Part shown: positions 31,193 to 38,521 of the stretch, in pieces
Position numbering within the stretch: the stretch's first letter is position 1
Layout: each line of letters starts with the position of its first letter
NCBI GenBank assembly: GCA_030641665.1
Contig: DAOWHA010000050.1
Coordinates: 1 to 64,000, forward strand
Direction of reading: 5' to 3'
Origin: JAGLTA01 sp023142625
Lineage (GTDB): Bacteria > Patescibacteriota > Patescibacteriia > JAACEG01
DNA: 64,000 nt
The notes under the pieces: generated by a model
Databases searched by the model: none
The model's input: only the letters and a program-made list of their open reading frames with translations
What the model was told of the DNA's origin: nothing
Made by a program: the position numbers and the translations under genes

Positions 31193-32698
31193 CTAAAATA
31201 AATCAAAATCAACAAGACCTTCATTTAAACTTTTCCAAAAACCTTTCTTTTTTTCTTTAATTTCTGATTGCACTTTAATATTGATAGTATTAGATATTTT
31301 TTGATGTTTCTTGTTATTTCTCTCTATGCCCACCATCATAGAATATCCAGGAAATTTTTCATCGTCCCAGTCAGTCTGCCATTTTCCATTTTTCCAAACC
31401 CAATTATTCAAATTATTATCAACGAAAGACCATGATGTATCTTTTTTTGGATTTACTCTATCAGGTATATTTTCAAACAATTTTAGTATTTTATCAGGTT
31501 TGAAAATTGGGCAAATTCTTAACTGCTGAAATTGACGATCTATCTCTTTTTTTATTTTATCTTTATTAAAAATCCACTCACCGCTTTGGGTGTTAATATA
31601 TCCATATTCTCGCCAAGAATTTTGTTTAAACTCATTAAAGTAAAAATTTTTACATCCAAATTTGTTTATGTTACCGTCCCATTCGTTTGTGCGACAATAA
31701 TCTAAAGATTTACCTGTTTTGACTTTTTCTTTATAACACCACAAACCATTACGAAGCATAGTTGAGCGTATAGGCTTTCCGTCTATCTCTATATTTTGTG
31801 TTTTCCAACCACTTGTATAGTCAAGCATGGTGTATAAATTTTCTATATTCTCAATATCAAAATAAGCGGAGTAAATAGTGTCACCTTTTTCTTCTATTTT
31901 TTCAAATGTTTTCTGTTTTTCTATAAAAATTATTGCTTTCTCTCTTTTTTTTGAAGTAGATTTACCGAATGATATTTTGATTTTTCTTTTACCTTTTTCA
32001 TTTCTATTTTTCTCATTTTTATTGACTGAAAATATTTCAACATCAATATTAAGTTCATCGGACAAAAAAGAGTGCCATTCCATTTGTTTGGTTGAAATTT
32101 TGTCTTTTTCGCTCTTTACTTCTGCAAAAAAATATTTATCTTTTGAATAAACAAATAAGTCTGGAAGTCCTGATCTATTATAACTAAAATTTTTGAATAA
32201 TCTTTCTATGATGCTTAATAATTTATCCTTTTCCATTACATCAACAGCAATACACAACTGATCTATTGAAAATTTATCCCAGTTTTCAATAGGTCTACAA
32301 TATTTTTTAAAATTATTTTTATATGAATTAACTAAAACTTCTTTTATATCAATATTTACAAGTTCTTTTAATTTATTTTTTAATAGGCTTTTTCTTGTTG
32401 AATAAAAATTATCAGAAAAAAAATCTCTAGGCATGTCCTGATATTCGTTAGGAAAATTTTCGCCAAACTCTGGACTCCAAACACCGTCAATTTTAGCAAA
32501 TATAATATCCCAAAATAATAAAGCATATATTTCCCACCAATAACTATTTTCTGTCCAAATAGAAAAAAGACTTTCTTTTTCATAAATTTTTCGAGCAAAT
32601 TCTTCAACAAAAAAATAGTCATTGTCTAATAAATACTTAATCTTTTTACCAGATGAAAAATTTTGCTTTTCAGCTTGTATATTTTTTTCAGAAATCAT
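31193..32698 (-). CDS. VRR-NUC domain nuclease (FAN1-like)
   Basis: 501 residues. The PD-(D/E)xK nuclease core is in the middle: RSGLPDLFVYSKDKYFFAEV (about residues 175-194) followed by KSEKDKISTKQMEWH, the Asp, Glu-x-Lys and Gln of VRR-NUC enzymes. The N-terminal 170 residues are helical and Trp-rich (as in FAN1-like helicase-associated nucleases). The C-terminal 220 residues are a separate domain of unknown type with many aromatic residues. VRR-NUC enzymes cut branched or flap DNA in repair and also occur in mobile elements. Base composition is even more AT-rich than its surroundings, and a tRNA-Ser 3'-end repeat lies on either side of this gene and its neighbour. Confidence 0.75.
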   Translation of the reverse strand: MISEKNIQAEKQNFSSGKKIKYLLDNDYFFVEEFARKIYEKESLFSIWTENSYWWEIYALLFWDIIFAKIDGVWSPEFGENFPNEYQDMPRDFFSDNFYSTRKSLLKNKLKELVNIDIKEVLVNSYKNNFKKYCRPIENWDKFSIDQLCIAVDVMEKDKLLSIIERLFKNFSYNRSGLPDLFVYSKDKYFFAEVKSEKDKISTKQMEWHSFLSDELNIDVEIFSVNKNEKNRNEKGKRKIKISFGKSTSKKREKAIIFIEKQKTFEKIEEKGDTIYSAYFDIENIENLYTMLDYTSGWKTQNIEIDGKPIRSTMLRNGLWCYKEKVKTGKSLDYCRTNEWDGNINKFGCKNFYFNEFKQNSWREYGYINTQSGEWIFNKDKIKKEIDRQFQQLRICPIFKPDKILKLFENIPDRVNPKKDTSWSFVDNNLNNWVWKNGKWQTDWDDEKFPGYSMMVGIERNNKKHQKISNTINIKVQSEIKEKKKGFWKSLNEGLVDFDLF

Positions 32699-32730
32699 GA
32701 AATGATCTTATTTAACTTATATTTCAAATT

Positions 32731-33486
32731 TTATAAATTATTATAAGCCTCAACCTGATTATTATATTCGTATTTAATCATTTCGTAATCATCACCCCAT
32801 TTTTGTTTTGCATTAGTCATAATGTTTGGATATTCAGTTTGAGATATTATCCATTCATAGGCTCCAGCTTGATTGTTGTATTCATACTTCACCATTTCAA
32901 AATCATTATTCCATTTGGTTTTAGCTTTTGCCATAATATCTGGATATCTTGTTTGTGCTACAACCCAGTCGTATACTTGAACTTGATTATTATATTCATA
33001 TTGAACCATTTCATAATCGGTACCCCATTTTGAAGAAGCGTTTGCTTTTAGAATTGTAAGGATATTTTCCCTATTAGTTTTTTGGGTTGGCGCAGGTGTC
33101 TCAGGTGCTGGCTCTTTTTTTGGAGGAGCAGTTGCTATTTCTGTAGATATGGTTTCTTCTTTTTGGGTCTTGGGCTTTTCGATAATTTCATTTTTATTTG
33201 TTGTTTGCTCCTTCTCTTGTTCGTCATCAATTTTTACTGTTTGATTATCCGCCTCAATATTTTCAGAAATTTTATTTTCTTGCGCAACTTGTGGTGTTTG
33301 TGTGGTTGGTTCTGTCGTAATTCCAAATAAAATAAAAAATACTAAGGCAAAGATTCCAAAAATCATTACTGTAACTTTTCGTGTTGCTCGCTCTTTTAGA
33401 AAGCGAATAAAAATGTCTGGTTTAATCAAGCCAACAATCAATGCAATGATTGAGGTTAAAAATAAAAGTAAAAATAAATTGTCCAT
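32731..33486 (-). CDS. Membrane-anchored protein with three C-terminal repeats
   Basis: 251 residues with two N-terminal membrane helices (about residues 3-22 and 34-56), then a low-complexity linker rich in Thr/Pro/Glu/Lys (about 58-140). Three near-identical repeats of about 32 residues follow, each built on KWxxDYEMVxYEYNNQ (about 150-251). The linker and repeats should lie outside or in the cytoplasm, depending on topology. Repeats of this kind occur as C-terminal modules in Gram-positive surface or phage-related proteins, and their ligand is unknown. It is the neighbour of the VRR-NUC gene (32 bp upstream of it), probably in one unit. Confidence 0.65.
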   Translation of the reverse strand: MDNLFLLLFLTSIIALIVGLIKPDIFIRFLKERATRKVTVMIFGIFALVFFILFGITTEPTTQTPQVAQENKISENIEADNQTVKIDDEQEKEQTTNKNEIIEKPKTQKEETISTEIATAPPKKEPAPETPAPTQKTNRENILTILKANASSKWGTDYEMVQYEYNNQVQVYDWVVAQTRYPDIMAKAKTKWNNDFEMVKYEYNNQAGAYEWIISQTEYPNIMTNAKQKWGDDYEMIKYEYNNQVEAYNNL

Positions 33487-33582
33487 AGTATTGTTATTAA
33501 AAAATTATTTATAAACAAAAAATTAATTTTTTCTTAGCGCTAAATTCGTCTTCCGTAATAATTCCTTTTTATAAAATGAATG

Positions 33583-33669
33583 CGGAGAGGGATGGATTCG
33601 CCCTGTCATCCGACAGGGCGCCCCGATGGATATCGGGGCGAACCATTAAGCTAGTTGCCCAACTAACAC
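33583..33669 (-). pseudogene. tRNA-Ser 3' fragment with hairpin insert
   Basis: The sequence matches the 3' half of tRNA-Ser(GCU) (acceptor 3' strand, T-arm and variable arm), but the 5' half is missing. A 40-nt insert at 33601-33640 lies between TTCG and AAC of the T-loop. The insert is two 18-nt hairpins, CCCTGTCATCCGACAGGG and CCCCGATGGATATCGGGG, each followed by CG. Confidence 0.8.
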
Positions 33670-33689
33670 AATATCAAATTTATTAAATG

Positions 33690-33776
33690 CGGAGAGGGAG
33701 GGATTCGAACCCTCGAGCCAGTTGCCCAGCTAACACCTTAGCAGGGTGCCCCTTTCAACCACTCAGGCACCTCTCC
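33690..33776 (-). tRNA. tRNA-Ser(GCU)
   Basis: 87 nt. Acceptor GGAGAGG/CCTCTCC, discriminator G, D-arm GCCTGAGTGGTTGAAAGGGGC, anticodon loop CTGCTAA (GCT), long variable arm as in class II tRNAs, T-loop TTCGAAT intact. CCA is not encoded. It reads AGC/AGU codons. Truncated copies of its 3' part lie on both sides (33583, 34070). Confidence 0.93.
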
Positions 33777-33782
33777 GTTTTT

Positions 33783-34043
33783 TTATTTTCCCAACTTAAT
33801 AAACAATTCTTTGATTTGTTGTTTTAAAAAATATTTTCCTTCTGTTGTTTTTAAATATTTTTCTCTTCTTTCGGCATCCTTTTTTAATAAATACGCTTCA
33901 TAATGAACTAATTTAATCGGCAGCCGCCTATTTGTTGATTTGACTTTACCTGATTTGTGCTCAATAATTCTGCGTTTTAAATTGCTCGTAAATCCAGTAT
34001 ACAATTGGTTGTTATTTAATAATAAAATATAAACATAATACAT
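33783..34043 (-). CDS. GIY-YIG endonuclease domain protein
   Basis: 86 residues, a single GIY-YIG domain. YYVYILLLNNNQLYTGFT (residues 2-19) holds the two Tyr strands (YVY...LYTG), SNLKRRIIEH (about 20-29) the catalytic Arg region, and Glu in HYEAYLLKKDAERREKYLKT follows. Such minimal proteins are common, often multicopy, in CPR genomes, and their role is unknown (repair or mobility). It is sandwiched between intact tRNA-Ser(GCU) 6 bp downstream and a truncated copy of the same tRNA 26 bp upstream. It belongs to a different subgroup from the GIY-YIG pseudogene at 58724. Confidence 0.85.
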   Translation of the reverse strand: MYYVYILLLNNNQLYTGFTSNLKRRIIEHKSGKVKSTNRRLPIKLVHYEAYLLKKDAERREKYLKTTEGKYFLKQQIKELFIKLGK

Positions 34044-34069
34044 AAACTCTTAACCATTGACTTATTAAG

Positions 34070-34173
34070 CGGAGAGGGAGGGATTCGCCCCGATATCCAT
34101 CGGGGCGCCACGGCGGATGCCGTGGCGAACCCTCGAGCCAGTTGCCCTGCTAACACCTTAGCAGGGTGCCCCT
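34070..34173 (-). pseudogene. Truncated tRNA-Ser(GCU) with hairpin insert
   Basis: The 3' two-thirds (anticodon arm with GCT, variable arm, T-arm, acceptor 3' strand) match tRNA-Ser(GCU). The acceptor 5' strand and D-arm are replaced by a T/A-rich stretch and a heptamer array. A 40-nt insert (34088-34127) sits in the T-loop between TTCG and AAC, made of hairpins CCCCGATATCCATCGGGG and CCACGGCGGATGCCGTGG, each followed by CG. Confidence 0.85.
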
Positions 34174-34185
34174 TTTTTAACCCCG

Positions 34186-34226
34186 TCGGAAATCCGATAT
34201 CGAAATCCGAATTCCGAAATAGAAAT
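34186..34226. repeat. Heptamer array next to tRNA-Ser(UGA)
   Basis: Successive 7-mers TCGGAAA, TCCGATA, (6-mer TCGAAA), TCCGAAT, TCCGAAA, TAGAAAT run up to the 3' end of tRNA-Ser(UGA) and replace the missing 5' part of the truncated tRNA. Confidence 0.7.
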
Positions 34227-34228
34227 AG

Positions 34229-34315
34229 CGGAGAGATAGGGATTCGAACCCTAGGAACCCGTGAAGGCTCAACGGTTTTCAAGACCGTCCCATTCAACCG
34301 CTCTGGCATCTCTCC
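34229..34315 (-). tRNA. tRNA-Ser(UGA)
   Basis: 87 nt. Acceptor GGAGAGA/TCTCTCC (one G-T pair), anticodon loop CTTGAAA (TGA), long variable arm with GAGCC...GGGTTC, T-loop TTCGAAT intact. CCA not encoded. It reads UCN codons by wobble. With the other UGA copy at 34356 broken, this is probably the working gene. Confidence 0.92.
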
Positions 34316-34355
34316 AATATATTTAATTGTGTATAAAAATAAATTTGCCCGTTAA

Positions 34356-34474
34356 CTTGGATTCGCCCCGATATCCATCGGGGCGCCACGGCGGATGCCG
34401 TGGCGAACCCCCGGAACCCTTGCGGGTTCTCCGGTTTTCAAGACCGGCGCATTAGACCGCTCTGCCACGCTTCC
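34356..34474 (-). pseudogene. Disrupted second tRNA-Ser(UGA)
   Basis: The 5' end is complete: acceptor GGAAGCG, D-arm, anticodon loop CTTGAAA (TGA), variable arm GAACCCGCAAGGGTTC, T-stem GGGGG. The same 40-nt double hairpin as at 34088 sits in the T-loop after TTCG (34366-34405 on plus). Beyond it the 3' strand reads AATCCAAGTTAAC, which pairs neither with the T-stem nor with the acceptor, so the mature tRNA could not form. Confidence 0.8.
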
Positions 34475-34486
34475 ATATTTTTTAGA

Positions 34487-34623
34487 TTTTTCCGCCCAAG
34501 GCGGACCAGCCTATGGCTGACAACCGCTATGCGACATCTCCGTTTCGGATTTCAAATATCAGATATTTTTAAAAAATAATCCGAAATCCGAGTTCCGATA
34601 TCTGATATCTGACATCCGATATC
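34487..34623. repeat. Palindromes and heptamer array before the 34721 gene
   Basis: TCCGCCCAAGGCGGA and CAGCCTATGGCTG are adjacent hairpins (34490-34518). From 34580, six 7-mers run in register: TCCGAAA, TCCGAGT, TCCGATA, TCTGATA, TCTGACA, TCCGATA. This accounts for most of the gap between the tRNA cluster and the next gene. Confidence 0.75.
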
Positions 34624-34720
34624 TTTGACAATAAAACGATGATAATCTATAATAAAATAAATATTAAAAAATATTCAAGATTATTAGTAATAATAGAATA
34701 ATTTTTGTTTTTGTCAATTT

Positions 34721-35221
34721 ATGGCTAAAGAAAAGATTAAAAATATATACGGTAAAATTATCAAAAGCTGGACATTCCCCGAGTATATAAAATACGACCG
34801 CAGCCGAAGATGGTATATTATAGTTTCTATAATTTTTATATCACTGATTTTTTATAACTTTAAAACAGATAATTTTTTATTTATCATTATTTTAGTCATG
34901 CTTGCTTTAATTATTGTTGAATCGCGCAGAAAAAAACCGATGGAAGTAAAATTCAGCATTACTGAAAATGGAATTATGCTTAACGACGCTTTTTACGATT
35001 ACAATAAAAATTTAAACAAATTTTGGATTGTTTACGATCCGCCAGAAGTTAAAAAAATATATTTTGAATTCAAAAATATGCTGCGCACGCATTTGGTTAT
35101 TCCGATTACCGACCAATCACCGCTAGACTTAAGGGATATTTTATTAGAATACTTAGATGAAGATCTTGAAAAAGAAGGGGAATCAACAGCAGAAGCGCTT
35201 GGAAGACTATTAAAATTATAA
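34721..35221 (+). CDS. Two-helix membrane protein of unknown function
   Basis: 166 residues: an N-terminal amphipathic part (SWTFPEYIKYDRSRRWY), two close membrane helices (about residues 32-50 and 52-66), then a soluble domain of about 95 residues. That domain has a beta-rich pattern (VKFSITENGIMLNDAFYDY) and an acidic end. The architecture of a DRSxxWY-type entry before two helices recurs in CPR hypothetical proteins. No enzymatic motif is visible. Confidence 0.6.
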   Translation: MAKEKIKNIYGKIIKSWTFPEYIKYDRSRRWYIIVSIIFISLIFYNFKTDNFLFIIILVMLALIIVESRRKKPMEVKFSITENGIMLNDAFYDYNKNLNKFWIVYDPPEVKKIYFEFKNMLRTHLVIPITDQSPLDLRDILLEYLDEDLEKEGESTAEALGRLLKL

Positions 35222-35279
35222 TTAAATTTTAACACTTTTTAAAATTTTATTCGCGAGATAAATTTATGATAAATTTTAC

Positions 35280-35455
35280 AAAAAATAAATTCAAAATTCA
35301 AAATCATAAATACAAAATAAATTACAATAACCAAAATCATAAATACAAAATAATTTAAAATTTCAAATTGAAATTCTAAACCTCTTTAAAATTGTTTTGG
35401 ATTTTGAAAATTATTATTTTGAATTTATTTGTAATTTTGGATTTGTGATTTTTTT
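35280..35455. repeat. AT-rich heptamer-type repeat region
   Basis: The left half is a string of 7-mers such as TCAAAAT, CATAAAT and ACAAAAT. The right half (TTTGAATTTATTTGTAATTT...) is roughly its reverse complement, so the region can fold on itself. It fills the 303-bp gap 35222-35524 and I see no gene in it. Confidence 0.5.
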
Positions 35456-35524
35456 GTTTATTTATTGTTAATTAAAATTAAATTCTGTTTAGAAAATGCT
35501 TAATAAAACAAACAATACTCAAAT

Positions 35525-35598
35525 GTTCCCATAGCTCAGTTGGATAGAGCGTCAGCTTGCGGAGCTGAAGGTCAGAGGTTCAAATCCTCTTGGGGACA
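35525..35598 (+). tRNA. tRNA-Arg(GCG)
   Basis: 74 nt. Acceptor GTTCCCA/TGGGGAC (one T-G pair), D-arm GCTCAGTTGGATAGAGC, anticodon stem TCAGC/GCTGA with loop TTGCGGA (anticodon GCG, codon CGC), T-arm AGAGGTTCAAATCCTCT, discriminator A. CCA not encoded. Most bacteria read CGN with ACG changed to ICG; an unmodified GCG anticodon is less common. recG begins 5 nt after its last base. Confidence 0.92.
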
Positions 35599-35602
35599 CA
35601 TT

Positions 35603-37729
35603 ATGTTAAACTTAACAACTCTGGCGGATGAAATTTCGCCGATAACGCGGAAGCTGTCAACTAAATTAAAAAGGTTAAAAATTGAGATTGTTGAAGATCT
35701 CATTTTTTATTATCCGTTCAGGTATGACGATTTCAGCAGCGTAAAAAAAATCGCTGATCTAAACTGCGGAGATATTGTTACGATTAAAGGACGGGTTGAT
35801 CTGATTGAAAACAGAAGAAGCCCGTTTCAAAAAAAAAATATTACGCAGGCGATAATAAGCGACGAAACAGGATCCATAAACGCAATCTGGTTTAACCAGC
35901 CGTATATAATAAAAAGCATAAGAACAGGTGAAAATATCTATCTTGCCGGAAAAATTGATTTGGACCATGACAATCCGCAGATGAAAAATCCTGAATATGA
36001 AAAAATAAATTATTCAACTATCGCCGGGCGGCTGGCCCCTGTCTATCATCTCACAGCGGGAATTACCAATAAGCAGATCAGATTTATGATTAAACTTTCA
36101 CTGCCAGCAATTAAAAGCATAAAAGACTGGCTGCCGACAAAAATCCAAAATAGAACCAAGCTGATACCTTTAAATATCGCTTTAACTAATATCCATTTTC
36201 CGCAAGATAAAAACGCTCTTAATCAAGCCGCGCGGCGATTGAAATTTGACGAACTGTTTTTAATCCAGATGAAAAATTTAATAGCTAAAAATCGGCTGAA
36301 AAAAAACAGCGCGGAAATAATTAATTTTAAAGAAGCGGAAATTAAAAAATTTGTCGCAAACCTGCCGTTCAAATTAACCGATGATCAAAAAAAATCCTCG
36401 TGGACGATTTTAAAAGATCTGCAAAAACCGCATCCGATGAATCGCCTTTTAGAAGGCGATGTAGGATGCGGCAAAACAGTCGTTGCCGCCATAGCTATGC
36501 TTAACACGGCTCTGAATAATAAACAATCCGTTTATATGGCTCCAACAGAAATTTTGGCAAAACAGCATTTTGTCTCCATTTCTGAATTGTTAAAAAAATT
36601 TAATATTAAAATCGGGCTAATTACAAGAAGCGAGAGGAAAACGAATTATGAATTAAAAATCAAGAATCAAAAATTAAATAAAAAGAAATCTAATGCTTAT
36701 AATTCTAAGTCTATAATTCAAAATTCTGATATTGTAATCGGCACGCACGCGCTGATACAAAATAAAATTAAATTTAAAAATCTAGTTCTAACAATCATAG
36801 ACGAACAGCACCGTTTCGGGGTAGACCAAAGAAAAGCGCTCGCGGAAAAATTAAAATGTAATAAAAAAAATCCGACATCCGACATCCGACATCCGACATC
36901 CGAAATGCCCCATTTTCTGTCAATGACAGCTACGCCGATCCCGAGAACCTTGCATTTAGCGCTTGATGGCGATTTGGATTTGAGCGTTATTAAAGAGATG
37001 CCGAAAAACAGAAAAAAAGTTTTGACAAAAATCGTTGAAAATAATAAAAGGCAAAAAGCTTATGAATTTATCCAAAAACAGATAGGGGATGGGAGACAAA
37101 TATTCGTAATCTGCCCTCTAATTGATCCAAGCGATAAATTAGGGGTGAAATCCGTGAGCGAGGAATATGAAAAATTAAACAAAAAAATTTTCCCGGATAT
37201 TAAAATAGAAATTTTGCATGGCAAACTAAAGGCGGAAAAAAAAGAAAAAATAATGCAAAATTTTTTAAACAACAAAACAAAAGTTTTAGTGGCAACTTCT
37301 GTTGTGGAAGTCGGCGTTGATATCCCCAATGCAACTATTATAATGATAGAAGGTGCGGAGCGGTTCGGGTTGGCGCAACTGCACCAATTCCGCGGACGGG
37401 TCGGACGGAGCGCGTTTCAGTCTTACTGTTTTTTATTCAGCGATAATTTAACGGCTAAAGCCAGTAATAGATTGGAGGCGTTAGTTGATTGTAATGATGG
37501 ATTTGAACTTGCGCGCCGAGATTTGGAATTCAGGGGCGCCGGCGATATTTACGGACAGGAGCAGTCAGGGCTCCCTAAATTAAAAATCGCCACGCTTTTC
37601 GACTATGAACTTATGCAAAAAGTTAGAGACGAGGCAGAGCAAATTTTAACAATGAATTCAGAATTAGAAAAATTTCCTGAACTGAAAAACCGAATGAAAG
37701 AATTTGAAAAATCAATTCATTTGGAATAA
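35603..37729 (+). CDS. recG: ATP-dependent DNA helicase RecG
   Basis: 708 residues from the ATG at 35603; the longer frame would run through the tRNA gene and is rejected. The wedge (OB) domain comes first (about residues 50-150), then the SF2 helicase with Walker A GDVGCGKT (about 285-292), DEQHRFG (about 401-407), SMTATPIPRT and motif VI QFRGRVGRS. RecG remodels stalled forks and Holliday junctions. Two loops differ from relatives: residues about 348-376 are encoded by AT-rich word repeats and about 423-435 (NPTSDIRHPTSEM) by a heptamer array. There is no room for a Shine-Dalgarno outside the tRNA. Confidence 0.95.
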   Translation: MLNLTTLADEISPITRKLSTKLKRLKIEIVEDLIFYYPFRYDDFSSVKKIADLNCGDIVTIKGRVDLIENRRSPFQKKNITQAIISDETGSINAIWFNQPYIIKSIRTGENIYLAGKIDLDHDNPQMKNPEYEKINYSTIAGRLAPVYHLTAGITNKQIRFMIKLSLPAIKSIKDWLPTKIQNRTKLIPLNIALTNIHFPQDKNALNQAARRLKFDELFLIQMKNLIAKNRLKKNSAEIINFKEAEIKKFVANLPFKLTDDQKKSSWTILKDLQKPHPMNRLLEGDVGCGKTVVAAIAMLNTALNNKQSVYMAPTEILAKQHFVSISELLKKFNIKIGLITRSERKTNYELKIKNQKLNKKKSNAYNSKSIIQNSDIVIGTHALIQNKIKFKNLVLTIIDEQHRFGVDQRKALAEKLKCNKKNPTSDIRHPTSEMPHFLSMTATPIPRTLHLALDGDLDLSVIKEMPKNRKKVLTKIVENNKRQKAYEFIQKQIGDGRQIFVICPLIDPSDKLGVKSVSEEYEKLNKKIFPDIKIEILHGKLKAEKKEKIMQNFLNNKTKVLVATSVVEVGVDIPNATIIMIEGAERFGLAQLHQFRGRVGRSAFQSYCFLFSDNLTAKASNRLEALVDCNDGFELARRDLEFRGAGDIYGQEQSGLPKLKIATLFDYELMQKVRDEAEQILTMNSELEKFPELKNRMKEFEKSIHLE
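36645..36730. repeat. AT-rich word repeat inside recG
   Basis: AATTAAAAATCAAGAATCAA, AATTCTAAGTCTATAATTC and similar words are read in frame as a Lys/Asn-rich loop between helicase motifs Ia and the VIGTHALIQ motif. They resemble the intergenic AT-rich heptamer strings. Confidence 0.5.
36871..36905. repeat. Heptamer tandem repeat inside recG
   Basis: Four copies of TCCGACA in tandem (36871-36898) plus a diverged fifth (TCCGAAA), in frame, just before the SMTATPIPRT motif. Confidence 0.85.
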
Positions 37730-37765
37730 AAAAACTAAAAATATCAATCTGCTACAATAAACATC

Positions 37766-37797
37766 AAAAAAGCGGGATTAAAATCCCGCTTTTTAAT
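37766..37797 (+). terminator. Terminator of recG
   Basis: AGCGGGATT (37771-37779) pairs with AATCCCGCT (37782-37790), followed by TTTTT and preceded by AAAAA, so it is bidirectional. It ends recG and faces the defence pair. Confidence 0.8.
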
Positions 37798-37848
37798 ATT
37801 TTGTGCTTTTATGAAAGGACTCAATAAAAATTTATTTTTTAAAACTCC

Positions 37849-38511
37849 TTATTCTTTCTTTAATTTATTTAAATTTTCAACAAGCAGATAAACCGTTGTT
37901 GAGGGATTCTTTTTTGAAAATGATTTTTCGTTTTTATGCATATTTAACAGTTTTTTAGCATTTCTAATTGCATCTTTTTCAGTATCCTTTAGTAAAAGGT
38001 ACATATCTTTTGATATTTTACTATATCTTATTTTAGAGTTGCCTGTAAGTTTTTTTAGATTATCCGTTAATTTTAATATATAATCTTTCCTGCTAATAGC
38101 CGAACTAAGCGGAATAAAATGCAACAAAAACCATATTTCAAAACATTCATTTGAATAAGCTACTTCTAAATTATTTACCCCTGCCTTAATTATCGCATTA
38201 TCAAAATGCTGATCAAAATTATCTTTATCAAAAACAACCCAGCACTCATCGCTATTTTCCGAATTATCAATTTTAATATTTCTTTCTTTTATAAATTCTA
38301 TCGCAAAATTTACAAGTTTTAAAGTATTATATCCAGTACCTGCAATTTTTATCTTAATATTTTGTCTTCTAATTTCTGTTTCAATTTCTTTCTTTTTTGA
38401 TTCAAAATAATTTACTTCAGTTTTTTCTCCTTCTGTAAAAATATAAATAAATTTATACTGTTTTCGTGTATCGTATTTTCTATTTAATTTACATTCTAAC
38501 TTTTTGCTCAT
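37849..38511 (-). CDS. rloB: RloB-family protein (TOPRIM-like nuclease)
   Basis: 220 residues from the ATG at 38509-38511; the longer frame overlaps the upstream ATPase gene. IYIFTEGEKTEVNYFESKKK (about residues 22-41) holds the first TOPRIM-type Glu, and CWVVFDKDNFD (about 87-97) the DxD pair. NECFEIWFLLHF (about 116-127) is a strong RloB signature. Proteins of this family pair with an AAA ATPase (RloA-like), as here 10 bp upstream, in abortive-infection-type defence similar in layout to PARIS. Function is inferred from family and pairing. Confidence 0.8.
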   Translation of the reverse strand: MSKKLECKLNRKYDTRKQYKFIYIFTEGEKTEVNYFESKKKEIETEIRRQNIKIKIAGTGYNTLKLVNFAIEFIKERNIKIDNSENSDECWVVFDKDNFDQHFDNAIIKAGVNNLEVAYSNECFEIWFLLHFIPLSSAISRKDYILKLTDNLKKLTGNSKIRYSKISKDMYLLLKDTEKDAIRNAKKLLNMHKNEKSFSKKNPSTTVYLLVENLNKLKKE

Positions 38512-38521
38512 ATTTTTTAAA

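Noticed and set aside
34088..34127. A genuine tRNA intron
   Set aside because: Known bacterial tRNA introns are large group I introns in the anticodon arm. These are 40-nt hairpin pairs in the T-loop of fragments already missing other parts.
35540..35602. Longer recG start reading through the tRNA-Arg gene
   Set aside because: The first 21 codons are the tRNA itself. MLNLTTLADEISP from 35603 is the sensible start.
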